This document shows, in pieces, positions 48,983 through 63,572 of a stretch of 64,000 nucleotides of DNA (within the stretch, counting starts at the first letter, position 1; each line of letters opens with the position of its first letter). The notes under the pieces are model-generated. The model saw only the letters and a program-made list of their open reading frames with translations, had not been told where the DNA came from and searched no databases. Origin of the DNA: Luteimonas rhizosphaericola. Its GTDB lineage: Bacteria; Pseudomonadota; Gammaproteobacteria; Xanthomonadales; Xanthomonadaceae. The position numbers and the translations under genes are program-made. The DNA is taken from NCBI RefSeq assembly GCF_029888045.1, contig NZ_JARXRN010000027.1:51945-115944 (forward strand), written 5' to 3'.

Positions 48983-50593
48983 ATGTCACGACCGGCGGCC
49001 CACGGCCGCCCGCGCTGGTTCGTCGCGGGCGACATCAACGGCTTCTTCGGCCTGGTGGTCGACAACCTGTCGATCCTGGGCTTCATCGCCATGGCGCTGG
49101 TCGGCCTCTACGGGGTGCCGGCCGAGGTGGTGTTCACCCGGATGTTCCCGGGCACGGCGCTCGGGGTCCTGCTCGGCAACCTGGCCTACACCTGGATGGC
49201 GCGCCGGCTGGCGCGGCGCACGGGACGCGACGACGTCACCGCGATGCCGCTCGGCCTGGACGCGCCGACCAGCATCGGCATGGCGCTGCTGGTGCTGGGC
49301 CCGGCCTTCGTCGCGTTCAGGGCCGACGGGCTGGACGCGCAGGCCGCCGGCATCGCCACCTGGCAGCTGGGCATGGCGTCGCTGGTGGTGATGGGCGTGC
49401 TGAAGACGGCGCTGTCCTTCGCCGGCGACTGGATCACCCGCGTGCTGCCTCGCGCCGCGCTGCTGGGGTCGATCGGCGGCGCCGCGCTGACGCTGCTCGG
49501 GTTCCTGCCGCTGGTGGAACTGCTGCGCAACCCGGTGGTCGGGCTGGTGACGCTCGGCCTGCTGTTGTACGCGCTGGTGGCGCGCGGCGCGCTGCCACTG
49601 CGGATCCCGGGCGTGCTGTTCGCCTTCCTGGTCGGCACCGCGCTGTACTACGGGCTGGGCCTGGCGGGACTCGGCCTCCCCGGCTTCGCGCTGCCCGAAC
49701 CGGTGCGCCTGTCGCCGCAGCTGCCGCTGCCGGGGACCGGCTTCATCGAGGGCCTGCGGTCCACCGTGCCCTACCTGCCGCTGCTGCTGCCGTTCGGCCT
49801 GCTGATGGTGGTGGGCGGGATCAACGTCAGCGAAAGCGCGCGCGCGGCCGGAGACGACTACCGGACGCGCGATGTGCTGCTGGTCGAGGCGCTGTCCACG
49901 CTGGTGGCCGGCGTGTGCGGCGGCGTCGCGCAAACCACGCCCTACATCGGCCAGCCCGCCTACAAGCAGATGGGCGCGCGCAGCGGCTACACCCTGCTGA
50001 CCGGGCTGTTCGTCGGCATCGGCGGCATGCTGGGGCTGGTCGCGGGCCTGGTGCAGTGGCTGCCGCTGGCGGTGCTGGCGCCGATCATCGTGTACGTCGG
50101 CATCGGCATCACCGTGCAGGCCTTCCGCGCCACACCCGAGCCGCACGCGCCGGCGGTGGCGCTGGCCTTCCTGCCCTCGCTGGCGTACCTGCTGGCGATC
50201 AAGCTGGGCAATCCGGCGTGGATCGCGCCGGAGCGGTTCGCGCAGCTCTACGCGGACACCGGGACGCACGGGCTGGCCGAACTCGCCGCGCTGGTCACGC
50301 TGGGCAACGGCTTCATCATCACGGCGATGCTGTGGGCCACCGCGCTGGTGGCGATGATCGAGGGCCGGATGCGCGCGGCCGCGGGCGTGCTGCTGCTGTG
50401 CGCGGCGTTCACCCTGTTCGGCGTGATCCATTCGGTGGATCCGCGCGGCGGGGTGTACCTGCCCTGGGCGCTGGACGGACTCCGCGCGGTGATCGCCTGG
50501 CAGTTCGCCGGAGCGTACGCGGCGCTCGCCGTCCTGCTGGGCGCGCTGTCGCTGCAGCGGCCGCAGCCGGGCCGCGCCGACCCTCCCTCGTAG
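48983..50593 (+). CDS. NCS2-family permease (nucleobase/xanthine transporter-like)
   Basis: The 536-residue inner-membrane protein has about 12-14 segments and NCS2-like features: an N-terminal GDINGFFGLVVDNLSILGF, a polar motif GDDYRTRDVLLVEALSTLVAG in place of the QNNG-type loop, and a late GIGITVQAFRAT segment. Members import purines, pyrimidines or xanthine with protons. AzgA-like proteins are the closest by eye. A ribosome-binding site (AAGGGGGA) lies 8 bp before the ATG. It probably forms an operon with the upstream receptor. Confidence 0.82.
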   Translation: MSRPAAHGRPRWFVAGDINGFFGLVVDNLSILGFIAMALVGLYGVPAEVVFTRMFPGTALGVLLGNLAYTWMARRLARRTGRDDVTAMPLGLDAPTSIGMALLVLGPAFVAFRADGLDAQAAGIATWQLGMASLVVMGVLKTALSFAGDWITRVLPRAALLGSIGGAALTLLGFLPLVELLRNPVVGLVTLGLLLYALVARGALPLRIPGVLFAFLVGTALYYGLGLAGLGLPGFALPEPVRLSPQLPLPGTGFIEGLRSTVPYLPLLLPFGLLMVVGGINVSESARAAGDDYRTRDVLLVEALSTLVAGVCGGVAQTTPYIGQPAYKQMGARSGYTLLTGLFVGIGGMLGLVAGLVQWLPLAVLAPIIVYVGIGITVQAFRATPEPHAPAVALAFLPSLAYLLAIKLGNPAWIAPERFAQLYADTGTHGLAELAALVTLGNGFIITAMLWATALVAMIEGRMRAAAGVLLLCAAFTLFGVIHSVDPRGGVYLPWALDGLRAVIAWQFAGAYAALAVLLGALSLQRPQPGRADPPS

Positions 50594-50663
50594 CGGCGCG
50601 CCTGTCGCCACGACACGGCGGCGACAGGCGTGGCAACGGCTATCCTGTCGCCCCTTCCCGCCG

Positions 50664-51203
50664 ATGCCGCGCATGCAGCCCACCATGTTCCAGCAGGCGC
50701 TCGGCGCCCCGTTTTTCCGGTTGCCAGATGCCGTGCGCCGGCTGCATTCGGTGCGCGGACGCGAGACCTGGGCCGGGCGTGCGCGGGTCGAGCGCGGCCG
50801 CAATCCGCTGGCGCGGCTGTGCGCGCGGCTCGCCGGAATGCCGAAGGCCGGCGACGACGTGCCGCTGCGGATCGAATTCGACTGCGATCCGAGGCGCGAG
50901 ACCTGGACGCGCGACTTCGGCGGCGCGCACCTGCGTTCGGGCGTGGTGCTGCGGCGCGGGCTGCTGCGCGAGCGCCTGGGGCCGGTGCAGTTCCGGTTCG
51001 CGCTGCACGCCAACGAGGGCGTGATCTGGTGGACCGTAGCCGGCGCGCGGCTGTTCGGTCTGTTTCCACTGCCGGCGGCGCTGTTCGACGGGGTGCGCTG
51101 TCGGGAGTTCGAGGCCGACGGCCGCTACCGCTTCGAGGTCGAGGCACGGCTGCCGCTGGCGGGGCGGGTGATCCGCTACGACGGCTGGCTCGCGCCGGAA
51201 TGA
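50664..51203 (+). CDS. DUF4166 domain protein
   Basis: A 179-residue soluble protein resembling DUF4166: MFQQALGAPFFRLPDAVRRLHSV at the start, RARVERGRNPLARLCARLAGMP, then a beta-rich part with RRETWTRDFGG and LFDGVRCREFEADGRYRF. No enzymatic function is established for the family. The gene overlaps the DCC-family gene by ATGA, a pairing that suggests shared function. Internal ATG codons at 50673 and 50685 are alternative starts. Confidence 0.8.
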   Translation: MPRMQPTMFQQALGAPFFRLPDAVRRLHSVRGRETWAGRARVERGRNPLARLCARLAGMPKAGDDVPLRIEFDCDPRRETWTRDFGGAHLRSGVVLRRGLLRERLGPVQFRFALHANEGVIWWTVAGARLFGLFPLPAALFDGVRCREFEADGRYRFEVEARLPLAGRVIRYDGWLAPE

Positions 51204-51637
51204 GCGCAGCTGCCGGTCCTGCCGGGCGCCAGGGGCAGGACACGGCCGTGATCGTGTTCGACGGCGTGTGCGAGCTGTGCAACGGCTGGGTGGATTTCCT
51301 GCTGGCGCGCGATCTCCGCGGGCGCTACCGGTTCGCCGCCATGCAGGGCGAGGCCGGCCGGCGCCTGCTGGCCGCGCACGGGCTGGACCCGGACGACCCG
51401 GCCTCGTTCCTGCTGATCGACGCCGAAGGCGCGCACACCGACAGCGACGCGATCGTGCGCGTGCTGTCGGGACTCGGTGGCGGGTGGCGGCTTGTCGCGG
51501 CCGGCCGGATCGTGCCGCGCGCGCTGCGCGACCGGCTATACCGGCTCGTGGCCCGCCACCGCTATCGCTGGTTCGGAGTCCGCAGCGCCTGCCGCGTCCC
51601 CGATCCGCGGCACGCGCACCGGTTCCTTGACCGCTGA
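51200..51637 (+). CDS. DCC family thiol-disulfide oxidoreductase (DUF393)
   Basis: A 145-residue protein of the DCC family, named for its N-terminal DxxCxxC-like motif, here [21 protein letters not shown]. The rest follows the family ([42 protein letters not shown]). These small proteins are predicted thiol-disulfide oxidoreductases, but their substrates are unknown. The start overlaps the DUF4166 stop by ATGA. A 210-bp gap precedes clpB. Confidence 0.9.
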   Translation: MSAAAGPAGRQGQDTAVIVFDGVCELCNGWVDFLLARDLRGRYRFAAMQGEAGRRLLAAHGLDPDDPASFLLIDAEGAHTDSDAIVRVLSGLGGGWRLVAAGRIVPRALRDRLYRLVARHRYRWFGVRSACRVPDPRHAHRFLDR

Positions 51638-51847
51638 CGACGCGGGGACGGGCAGGGTCCCCGCAGGCGTGGGCGTGGACAGCGCGCGGACGCCGGTCGG
51701 GCGCGGACCCGTGGCGCGGCAGCGCGAGTGCCGCCGCGTCCGGATGCGGGCCTGCGCCGCCGGCCGCAGCCCTTGCATCCGCGGCCGCCGGCCCGCATCT
51801 GGGGGTGGTCGCCGGCGCGTGGCCGGCTCCGTTCCGAGGCACCTCCC

Positions 51848-54430
<2,583 letters not shown>

Positions 54431-54863
54431 CGCCGGGCGCAGCCACCCCGGATGCGGCCGTTGGCCTCATCCGGGCGACGCGTCTCGCCGTGCTTCGTAG
54501 CCCGGATAAGCGCAGCGCATCCGGGACGCAATGCGTCCGTAACGAGGCGCGCCCGCTCGAAGCGAGCCGCGTTGCATGACCATCGGCCGCATCCCACCCC
54601 GGATGCGGCCGATGGCCTTATCCGGGCTACGCCGCCCCTCGCCGTGCGTCGTAGCCCGGACAAGCGCAGCGCATCCGGGGCGCAATCCATCCGGAACGCA
54701 GCCGCATCGGGGTGCAACGCGTCCGCACCGGGGCGCGCCCGGTCGAAGCCTTCGCGCGGCGCACGCCGCCGCGACAACCGTTGTTCCTGAAACCATGTGC
54801 CCGCGATCCGGCCGCGTGGGCTATCGTCGCGGGCCGACGTGCAACCACCCAGCGAGCCGACCG
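54431..54863. other. clpB-metY intergenic region
   Basis: This 433-bp spacer carries no gene. Most of it is a cluster of four REP elements. The rest, 54683-54863, is GC-rich without recognised signals. Confidence 0.6.
54446..54682 (+). repeat. Cluster of four alternating REP elements
   Basis: Elements at about 54446-54480, 54496-54528, 54597-54632 and 54650-54682 share the forms GTAGCCCGGATAAGCGCAGC and GGATGCGGCC-GATGGCC-TTATCCGGGCTAC in alternating orientation, a BIME-like arrangement. The GTAG head links them to REPs mobilised by RAYT transposases; no RAYT gene is in the window. Confidence 0.85.
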
Positions 54864-56159
54864 ATGCCCGACCAGAACCCGAACTGGAAGCCCGAGACCA
54901 TCGCCGTCCACGGCGGCTACACGCCCGATCCCACCACGCGCTCGGTCGCCGTGCCGATCTACCAGACCGTGGCCTACGCCTTCGACAGCACCCAGCACGC
55001 GGCGGACCTGTTCGACCTCAAGGTCCAGGGCAACATCTACACCCGGATCATGAATCCGACCACCGACGTGCTGGAGCAGCGCGTGGCGGCGCTCGAAGGC
55101 GGCATCGCGGCGCTGGCGCTGGCGTCGGGGCAGGCCGCGATCACCTACGCGATCCAGACCATCGCCGAAGCCGGCGACAACATCGTCTCCTCCGCGGCAC
55201 TGTACGGCGGCACCTACAACCTGTTCGCGCACACCCTGCCGCAGTTCGGGATCGAGACCCGCTTCGCCGACCACCGCGACCCGGATTCCTTCGGCAGGCT
55301 GATCGACGAACGCACGAAAGCGGTGTTCGTCGAGTCGATCGGCAACCCGCTGGGCAACATCACCGACATCGAGGCGGTGGCGAAGGTCGCGCACGCGCAC
55401 GGCGTGCCGCTGATCGTCGACAACACGGTGGCCACGCCCTACCTGCTGCGCCCGATCGACTTCGGCGCCGACATCGTGGTGCATTCGCTGACCAAGTACC
55501 TCGGCGGCCACGGCAACAGCATCGGCGGGGCGATCGTCGATTCCGGGCGCTTCCCCTGGGCCGAGCACAAGGCGCGCTTCCGCCGCCTCAACGAGCCGGA
55601 TGTCAGTTACCACGGCGTGGTCTACACCGAAGCGCTCGGCCCGGCCGCGTTCATCGGCCGTGCGCGCGTGGTACCGCTGCGCAACACCGGCGCGGCGCTG
55701 TCGCCGTTCAACGCGTTCCTGATCCTGCAGGGGATCGAGACGCTGGCGCTGCGGATGGACCGCATCAACGCCAACACGCTGGCGGTCGCGAAGTACCTGC
55801 AGGCCCATCCGAAGGTGGCCTGGGTGAACTACGCAGGCCTGCCGGACCATCCCGAACACGCGCTGGCGCGGAAGTACCTGCGCGACGGGGGCGCCTCGGG
55901 CCTGTTCACCTTCGGCCTGCCGGGTGGACGCGAGGCAGGTGCGCGGTTCCTCGATGCGCTGGGGCTGTTCACGCGCCTGGTCAACATCGGCGACACCCGC
56001 TCGCTGGCCACGCATCCGGCCTCGACCACGCATCGCCAGCTGTCGCCCGACGAGCTGGCGCAAGCCGGCGTCAGCGAGGACACGGTGCGCCTGTGCATCG
56101 GCATCGAGCACCTCGACGACCTGGTCGCGGACCTGGAGCAGGCGCTGGCGGCCGCCTGA
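54864..56159 (+). CDS. metY: O-acetylhomoserine sulfhydrylase (aminocarboxypropyltransferase)
   Basis: A PLP enzyme that makes homocysteine from O-acetylhomoserine and sulfide. The 431-residue length and motifs [56 protein letters not shown] and the PLP lysine K211 in [11 protein letters not shown] fit the MetY branch rather than shorter MetZ/MetB enzymes. I chose ATG 54864 at the family N-terminus. No SAM riboswitch was recognised in the repeat-filled upstream region. Confidence 0.93.
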   Translation: MPDQNPNWKPETIAVHGGYTPDPTTRSVAVPIYQTVAYAFDSTQHAADLFDLKVQGNIYTRIMNPTTDVLEQRVAALEGGIAALALASGQAAITYAIQTIAEAGDNIVSSAALYGGTYNLFAHTLPQFGIETRFADHRDPDSFGRLIDERTKAVFVESIGNPLGNITDIEAVAKVAHAHGVPLIVDNTVATPYLLRPIDFGADIVVHSLTKYLGGHGNSIGGAIVDSGRFPWAEHKARFRRLNEPDVSYHGVVYTEALGPAAFIGRARVVPLRNTGAALSPFNAFLILQGIETLALRMDRINANTLAVAKYLQAHPKVAWVNYAGLPDHPEHALARKYLRDGGASGLFTFGLPGGREAGARFLDALGLFTRLVNIGDTRSLATHPASTTHRQLSPDELAQAGVSEDTVRLCIGIEHLDDLVADLEQALAAA

Positions 56160-56370
56160 TCCGACGCGTGCATTGCGGCGCGTCCGGCACGCGCATCGCG
56201 GTTGCAGAACGCGAGCACGCGCGTCGCGCCGGAACGATCATTCCGGCGCAGGCGACGCGGTGCCGGCGCCGCCCGGATGGAGGGCGCCACCGGCCCCATT
56301 CGAGCGTCGGGATCGTCTGCGTCCAGACCGTCAACACGCAGGATGCGCTGCGGGTGGGTGCGGCAGCGCC

Positions 56371-58128
56371 TCAGGCCGCCGCGGGCGCGGGCGCGCTCGG
56401 CGGCGCGCGGTCGTCGTCGGCACCTTTGCGCGCGGGCCGGTAGGGCGGGGTCGACATCACCATCTCCGCCAGCGAGAACGCCAGTTCGCGCTCGGCCAGC
56501 ACCGCGCCGTCGGCGCCGTGTTCGAGCAGGTGCTTGACCTCGGCGTCGCTGTGCGCGCGCGCCAGCACGGTGATGGTCGGGTTGAGCGCCTTCATCCGTT
56601 CGATGGTCTCGCCCGCTTCCAGCGCCTGCGGGATGGCGAAGATCGCCATCTTCGCCCGCTCCGGCGCGGCGTCCAGCATCACCGGTTCGGAGGCGGCATT
56701 GCCGCGCACCGCGTACAGGCCGCGTGCGCGCGCCTGCGCGACCAGGTCGCCGTCGTCCTCGATCACCACCAGCGGCACGCCGCGCTGCTGAAGCAGTTCG
56801 GCCAGCTGGCTGCCGACGCGGCCGTAGCCGACCAGGATCGCGTGCCCGGACAGGTCGGCGGGCACGGGCGGCGGCTCGGGTGGATGCTCCGCCTCGGCCA
56901 GGCGGGCGGCCTCGGCGTCGATGCGCGCCTGCCGGCGGGACAGCCAGGCGAACAGCAGCGGGTTGACCACGATCGACAGCAGGGCGCCGGCGAGGATCAG
57001 GTCGCGCCCGGTGGCCGGCAGCAGGTCCAAGGCCACGCCCAGGCTGGCGAGGATGAAGGAGAACTCGCCGATCTGCGCCAGGCTCACCGAGATCGTCAGC
57101 GCCGTGCCTTTGGGATGGCGGAACATCCGCACGATCCCGTACGCCGCCAGCGACTTGCCCACCACGATGATCAGGAAGGTCGCCAGCACCTGCCACGGGT
57201 GCTCGACCAGGATCATCGGATCGAACAGCATCCCCACAGAAACGAAGAACAGCACCGCGAACGCGTCGCGCAGCGGCAGCGAGTCGCTGGCGGCCTTCTG
57301 GCTCAGCTCCGACTCGTTGAGCAGCATGCCGGCGAAGAACGCGCCGAGCGCAAACGAGACCCCGAACAGCACCGCCGAGCCGAACGCCACGCCCAGCGCG
57401 ATCGCCAGCACCGAGAGCGTGAACAGTTCGCGCGAACCGGTGCCCGCGATCTTCTCCAGCGTCCACGGGATCACCCGGCGGCCGACCACCAGCATCACCG
57501 CCACGAACAGCGCCACCTGCACCAGGGTCTTGGCCAGCGCGACGGCGATCGTGCCGGCCATGCTGCGCAGGGTGCCGCCGTCGGCCAGGGTCTCGCTTTC
57601 GGCGATCACCGACGCCAGCGCCGGCAACAGCACCAGCGCCAGCACCATCGCCAGGTCCTCGACGATCAGCCAGCCCACCGCGATGCGGCCGCGGCGGGTA
57701 TCGAGCAGGCGTCGTTCCTCCATCGCCCGCAGCAGCACCACGGTACTGGCCACCGACAGCGCCAGCCCGAACACGAAGCCGTTGATCGGCGACCAGCCCA
57801 TGCCCCAGGCCAGCAGCCACCCCAGCGCCGTCGCCACCGCGATCTGGGCGACCGCGCCGGGGATGGCGATCGCCTTGACCTCGAGCAGGTCCTTGAGCGA
57901 GAAGTGCAGGCCGACGCCGAACATCAGCAGCATCACGCCGAGTTCGGCCAGCTGGTTGGCCAGGTCCTGGTCGGCGACGAAGCCCGGGGTGAACGGCCCG
58001 ACGATGACACCGGCGACGAGGTAGCCGACCAGCGGAGACATGCGCAGCCGGTTGGCCAGCGCGCCGAGCACGAATGCCACGGCCAGGCCGACTGCGACGA
58101 TGTTGATCAGGTCGGTGTCATGGTGCAT
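56371..58128 (-). CDS. Kef/YbaL-type cation:proton antiporter with TrkA-N domain
   Basis: A CPA2-family antiporter of 585 residues: about 12-13 membrane helices in residues 1-390 (SVASTVVLLRAMEERRLL; GWLIVEDLAMVLALVLLP; SLAQIGEFSFILASLG), then a cytoplasmic TrkA-N/RCK domain that binds NAD(H) (ILVGYGRVGSQLAELL, ED at the strand end). This matches E. coli YbaL more than KefC. Potassium or sodium export is inferred from the family. The C-terminus is Ala/Pro-rich. It converges with metY across a 211-bp gap without a clear terminator. Confidence 0.93.
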   Translation of the reverse strand: MHHDTDLINIVAVGLAVAFVLGALANRLRMSPLVGYLVAGVIVGPFTPGFVADQDLANQLAELGVMLLMFGVGLHFSLKDLLEVKAIAIPGAVAQIAVATALGWLLAWGMGWSPINGFVFGLALSVASTVVLLRAMEERRLLDTRRGRIAVGWLIVEDLAMVLALVLLPALASVIAESETLADGGTLRSMAGTIAVALAKTLVQVALFVAVMLVVGRRVIPWTLEKIAGTGSRELFTLSVLAIALGVAFGSAVLFGVSFALGAFFAGMLLNESELSQKAASDSLPLRDAFAVLFFVSVGMLFDPMILVEHPWQVLATFLIIVVGKSLAAYGIVRMFRHPKGTALTISVSLAQIGEFSFILASLGVALDLLPATGRDLILAGALLSIVVNPLLFAWLSRRQARIDAEAARLAEAEHPPEPPPVPADLSGHAILVGYGRVGSQLAELLQQRGVPLVVIEDDGDLVAQARARGLYAVRGNAASEPVMLDAAPERAKMAIFAIPQALEAGETIERMKALNPTITVLARAHSDAEVKHLLEHGADGAVLAERELAFSLAEMVMSTPPYRPARKGADDDRAPPSAPAPAAA

Positions 58129-58273
58129 CGAGGCTCGCGGCAGCTCGAGTCTTCCGGGAACGCAGTTTGGCGGATCGCGCAGGAGCGATCAAATGCGCGC
58201 GCAGTCCGCGCGCGCGATGCCTGCACTTCGCCGGTTCGCGGCGCGGACATTGCCGCGCCGCGACCGGAAGCGC

Positions 58274-60679
58274 TCACCAGCGGTAGCCGATGCGCCCGTA
58301 CGCGAATGCGCCGCCGAAGCCGAACGGCGAGAGGTTGCTGTACGGGAACTGCCCGTTGGTCGAGTTGCCGAAGCTGTTCTCGTCCGGATACGCGTCCAGC
58401 ACGTTGTCCGCGCCCACCGTCAGCGTCCAGCGATCCGCGGGACGGTAGCTGGCCGACAGGTCGAGCAGCCATTCGGCGCCGTAGCGCTGGTCCAGGGCCG
58501 GGTTGTTGGGCGTGGTGCGCACGCTGCCGTAGCGGGTGGTGGTGGCGGTGAACGACCAGCGCTGCCCGGTCCAGGTGCCGCCCAGCAGCAGCTTGTTGCG
58601 CGGGAAACCCGCTTCGATCCGCCCCGCCTCGACCCGGTCGATGCGTTCCAGGTCCAAGCCGCTCTGCTCGAGCTCCTCGGGATTCGGGGCGATGCGCGTG
58701 ATCTCGGTCTTGGTGTGGTTGTAGCCGCCGGTGAGGTCCAGCGTGCCGGCTTCGAGCGGCACCCGCCAGGTCCCGACCACGTCCACGCCGCGGGTGCGGG
58801 TGTCGATGGCGTTGGTGAAGTAGCGGCCGCCGTTGACGCCGAAGATGCCGCGCGATTCGAGCAGCGCGCGCACCGCATCGCCGGTGAGGTTGGACGACAG
58901 CGCGATCCGGTCGTCGACGTCGATCTGGTAAGCGTCGACCGTCACGTACAGGCCGTCGGCCGGCTGCAGCACCAGGCCCAGGCTGTAGGACAGCGATTCC
59001 TCCGGCTGAAGGGGCTCGGCGCCGAAGGCCTGCGCCACCGCGCTGCTCGCGGGGAAGGTGCGGATCTCGAACGGCGTCGCCACGCCGGGCAGGAACACGG
59101 TGCTCACGGTCTGGAAATACTGCTGGGCCAGCGACGGGGCGCGGAAGCCGGACGCCACGGTGCCGCGCAGGGCCACCGCGTCGCTGAAGGCGTAGCGCGC
59201 CGACACCTTGCCCGAGGCCTGGCTGCCGAAGTCGTCGTAGTCCTCGTAGCGCGCGGCGATGCCGCCGGAGAACCGCTCGGTGACGTCGGCCTCCAGGCCG
59301 GCGTAGGCCGAGTAGCTGTCGCGGTCGTAGGCGCCCGACACCTCCGGCGCGAATCCGCCGAAGCCCTGGGCGCCGCCCGGCGCACCCGCGGGCCCCTGGC
59401 CGGCATCGGCGTACGACCCGTACTCGCCCGGCGACTGGTTCCACTTCTCGTTGCGCGCCTCGAGCCCGATCGAGAGCGTGGCCGGATACGCCAGACCCCA
59501 GTCGAGCTGGCGGCTGACGTCGAAGTTGGCGATGTTCTGGGTGGTTTCCAGCGCGCCGTCGTAGAACGAGGTCGGCGAGTCCGCGCCGAGGCTGGCATTG
59601 AGCGTGTTACGGGTATGGAACTCCAGGTGGTTGTAGCCATGGTTCAGGCTCAGGTCCCAGTTCCAGCCGCTGGCGGTGAATCCCTTGATGCCGGCGACCA
59701 GCGAGCGGTCCTTCGAGACGTTGTTGATCTCGGGCAGGAAGCCATCCGGGTAGATCGACGGGATGTTCTGGGTCGGGTTGCCCGGCGCGCGGAAGAAGGC
59801 GAACGAGGTGATGTCGCGGTTGCTGGCGGTGCCGAAGGCGTACAGCGACAGGGAATCGGTGAGGGCGTAGTCGAGGTTGAGGCCGACCGCGCCGGCATCC
59901 ACCTCGGGCTCGCCGATCACGAAGGCCTTCTGGCCCAGCGCCGGCTGGGTCGGACCTGGCGTGCCGGCGAAGGGCCGGGCGCGGTTGGTTGCGTCCTGCT
60001 GGCCGAGCTGTGCGGAGAGATGCAGGAAGCCGCGATCCTCGCCCAGCGCCAGGCCGCTGTCGCCGGCGATCTGCGACTGCGCGCCGTCGCCGGCCGAGTA
60101 CCGGCCGTGCTGCACCAGCAGGCTGCCGCCCTCGCGTGCGCCCTTGAGCACCACGTTGACCACGCCCGCGATCGCGTCCGAGCCGTACTGCGCCGAGGCG
60201 CCGTCGCGCAGCACCTCGACCCGGTCGATGGCCGACACCGGGATGGTGTTGAGGTCGACCGGCGCCGAGCCGCGGCCGATGGTGCCGTTGAGGTTGAGCA
60301 GGGACGAGGTGTGCCGGCGCTTGCCGTTCACCAGCACCAGCACCTGGTCGGGCGCCAGGCCGCGCAGCTGCGCGGGCCGGATCGCCGAGGTGCCGTCGGT
60401 GAGCGCCGGGCGCGGGAAGTTCAGCGAGGGCAGGGCGCGCGCCAGCGCGGTGGCCAGTTCGGTCGTGCCAGTGGCCTGCAGCGCTTCGCTGCTGATGATG
60501 TCGATCGGCGACTGCGATTCGGCGACGGTGCGGTCGGACACGCGCGTGCCGGTGACGATGACGGTGTCGAGGGTGTTGGCCGAGGCCGGTGCGGCGTCCT
60601 GCGCCTGCACGGACGCGTGGATCGAGGCCAGCGTCGCCAGCGAGGCCAGCACGGCCGCGGACAGGGGATGGCGGGTCAT
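58274..60679 (-). CDS. TonB-dependent outer membrane receptor (second copy)
   Basis: An 801-residue receptor with a signal peptide (about 1-26, ending VQAQDA), a TonB box NTLDTVIVTGTRV, a plug (LRGLAPDQVLVLVNGKRRH; DRVEVLRDGASAQYGSDAIA) and a barrel ending FAYGRIGYRW. The plug motifs place it with the large group of xanthomonad receptors for carbohydrate or other carbon sources, but no substrate can be assigned. The ATG at 60679 is preferred over an in-frame start ten codons upstream because the signal peptide begins there. It lies 145 bp from the antiporter gene, same strand, and is divergent from the ABC-F gene. Confidence 0.93.
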   Translation of the reverse strand: MTRHPLSAAVLASLATLASIHASVQAQDAAPASANTLDTVIVTGTRVSDRTVAESQSPIDIISSEALQATGTTELATALARALPSLNFPRPALTDGTSAIRPAQLRGLAPDQVLVLVNGKRRHTSSLLNLNGTIGRGSAPVDLNTIPVSAIDRVEVLRDGASAQYGSDAIAGVVNVVLKGAREGGSLLVQHGRYSAGDGAQSQIAGDSGLALGEDRGFLHLSAQLGQQDATNRARPFAGTPGPTQPALGQKAFVIGEPEVDAGAVGLNLDYALTDSLSLYAFGTASNRDITSFAFFRAPGNPTQNIPSIYPDGFLPEINNVSKDRSLVAGIKGFTASGWNWDLSLNHGYNHLEFHTRNTLNASLGADSPTSFYDGALETTQNIANFDVSRQLDWGLAYPATLSIGLEARNEKWNQSPGEYGSYADAGQGPAGAPGGAQGFGGFAPEVSGAYDRDSYSAYAGLEADVTERFSGGIAARYEDYDDFGSQASGKVSARYAFSDAVALRGTVASGFRAPSLAQQYFQTVSTVFLPGVATPFEIRTFPASSAVAQAFGAEPLQPEESLSYSLGLVLQPADGLYVTVDAYQIDVDDRIALSSNLTGDAVRALLESRGIFGVNGGRYFTNAIDTRTRGVDVVGTWRVPLEAGTLDLTGGYNHTKTEITRIAPNPEELEQSGLDLERIDRVEAGRIEAGFPRNKLLLGGTWTGQRWSFTATTTRYGSVRTTPNNPALDQRYGAEWLLDLSASYRPADRWTLTVGADNVLDAYPDENSFGNSTNGQFPYSNLSPFGFGGAFAYGRIGYRW

Positions 60680-60832
60680 GGGCGTTTCCGGGGGAGTTGG
60701 GCGGTCCATTTAACCGCGCCTTCACGTATCCGACAAAACGCGGCTGGCCATCTGCTCATGTCGGTGCGGCATGAGCGGTGCCGCAAGCGGCCGCGGTCCG
60801 GTTCGAACGCGGTCCGGTAGAATCCGCGCCCC

Positions 60833-62740
<1,908 letters not shown>

Positions 62741-62840
62741 GGCGCAGCGCGCGGCAGCGTGCCGGTACGGTCGCGCACTGCGACCAAAGCATGACTCCCG
62801 GCGGTTGCCGCACGCGCGCCGCCGCGGTTAGGGTGCGGGC

Positions 62841-63542
62841 ATGACCCGTCTACCCCGCCTGTTCGCACTCGCCACGCTCGCGGTCGCGCTGAGCGCCTGC
62901 ATCCGCATCAACGACACCGACGACCGCGGTGCCAATGCCGCCGCCCAGGCGGACGCCGCGGCCGAGGGCTTCACCGCCGCCGCCGTGCCTGCGGATGCGT
63001 TCATGGCCGCGCTGGCGCGGCACTGCGGACAGGCGTTCGCCGGACGCATCGTCGCCAACGAGCCGCCGCCCGCCACGCCCGACGCCTTCGAAGGCCAGCG
63101 CCTGGTGATGCACGTGCGCGGCTGCGATGCGCCGACGCGCGAGCTGCGGGTGCCGTTCCACGTCGGCGACGACCACTCGCGCACCTGGGTGCTGACCCGG
63201 GTCGGCCCCGGCCTGCGGCTGAAGCACGACCATCGCCACGCGGACGGCAGCCCCGATCCGGTGACGATGTACGGCGGCGAAAGCAGGTCCGCGGGCACGG
63301 CGGTGCGGCAGGAGTTCCCGGTGGACGCCGAATCGGTCGCCCTGTTCGAACGCGAGGGGCTCGAGGCCTCGGTCACCAACACCTGGGCGATGGAGATCGA
63401 ACCGGGCAAGCGCTTCCTCTACGAACTCTCGCGGCCGGGCGGCCGCCTGTTCCAGGTGGAGTTCGACCTCGCCAACCCGGTGGACCTGCCGCCTGCGCCC
63501 TGGGGCAGCGAGTCGCCGTCGGAGCCGTCGCCCGGCGGCTGA
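62841..63542 (+). CDS. Predicted lipoprotein of unknown function
   Basis: A 233-residue protein with a lipoprotein signal: TRLPRLFALATLAVALSAC, Cys20 in a good lipobox. The rest is soluble and unrecognised: an Ala-rich linker (30-48), then a domain with FMAALARHCGQAFAGRIVANE, VRGCDAPTRELRVPFHVGDD, TWVLTRVGPGLRLKHDHRH, and TNTWAMEIEPGKRFLYELSR. The two cysteines after Cys20 could form a disulfide. The pattern looks like a conserved xanthomonad secreted lipoprotein, but I assign no function. It follows the ABC-F gene by 100 bp. Confidence 0.85.
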   Translation: MTRLPRLFALATLAVALSACIRINDTDDRGANAAAQADAAAEGFTAAAVPADAFMAALARHCGQAFAGRIVANEPPPATPDAFEGQRLVMHVRGCDAPTRELRVPFHVGDDHSRTWVLTRVGPGLRLKHDHRHADGSPDPVTMYGGESRSAGTAVRQEFPVDAESVALFEREGLEASVTNTWAMEIEPGKRFLYELSRPGGRLFQVEFDLANPVDLPPAPWGSESPSEPSPGG

Positions 63543-63572
63543 TCCGCCCGGCGCGCCCCACCGCGCCGGCGC

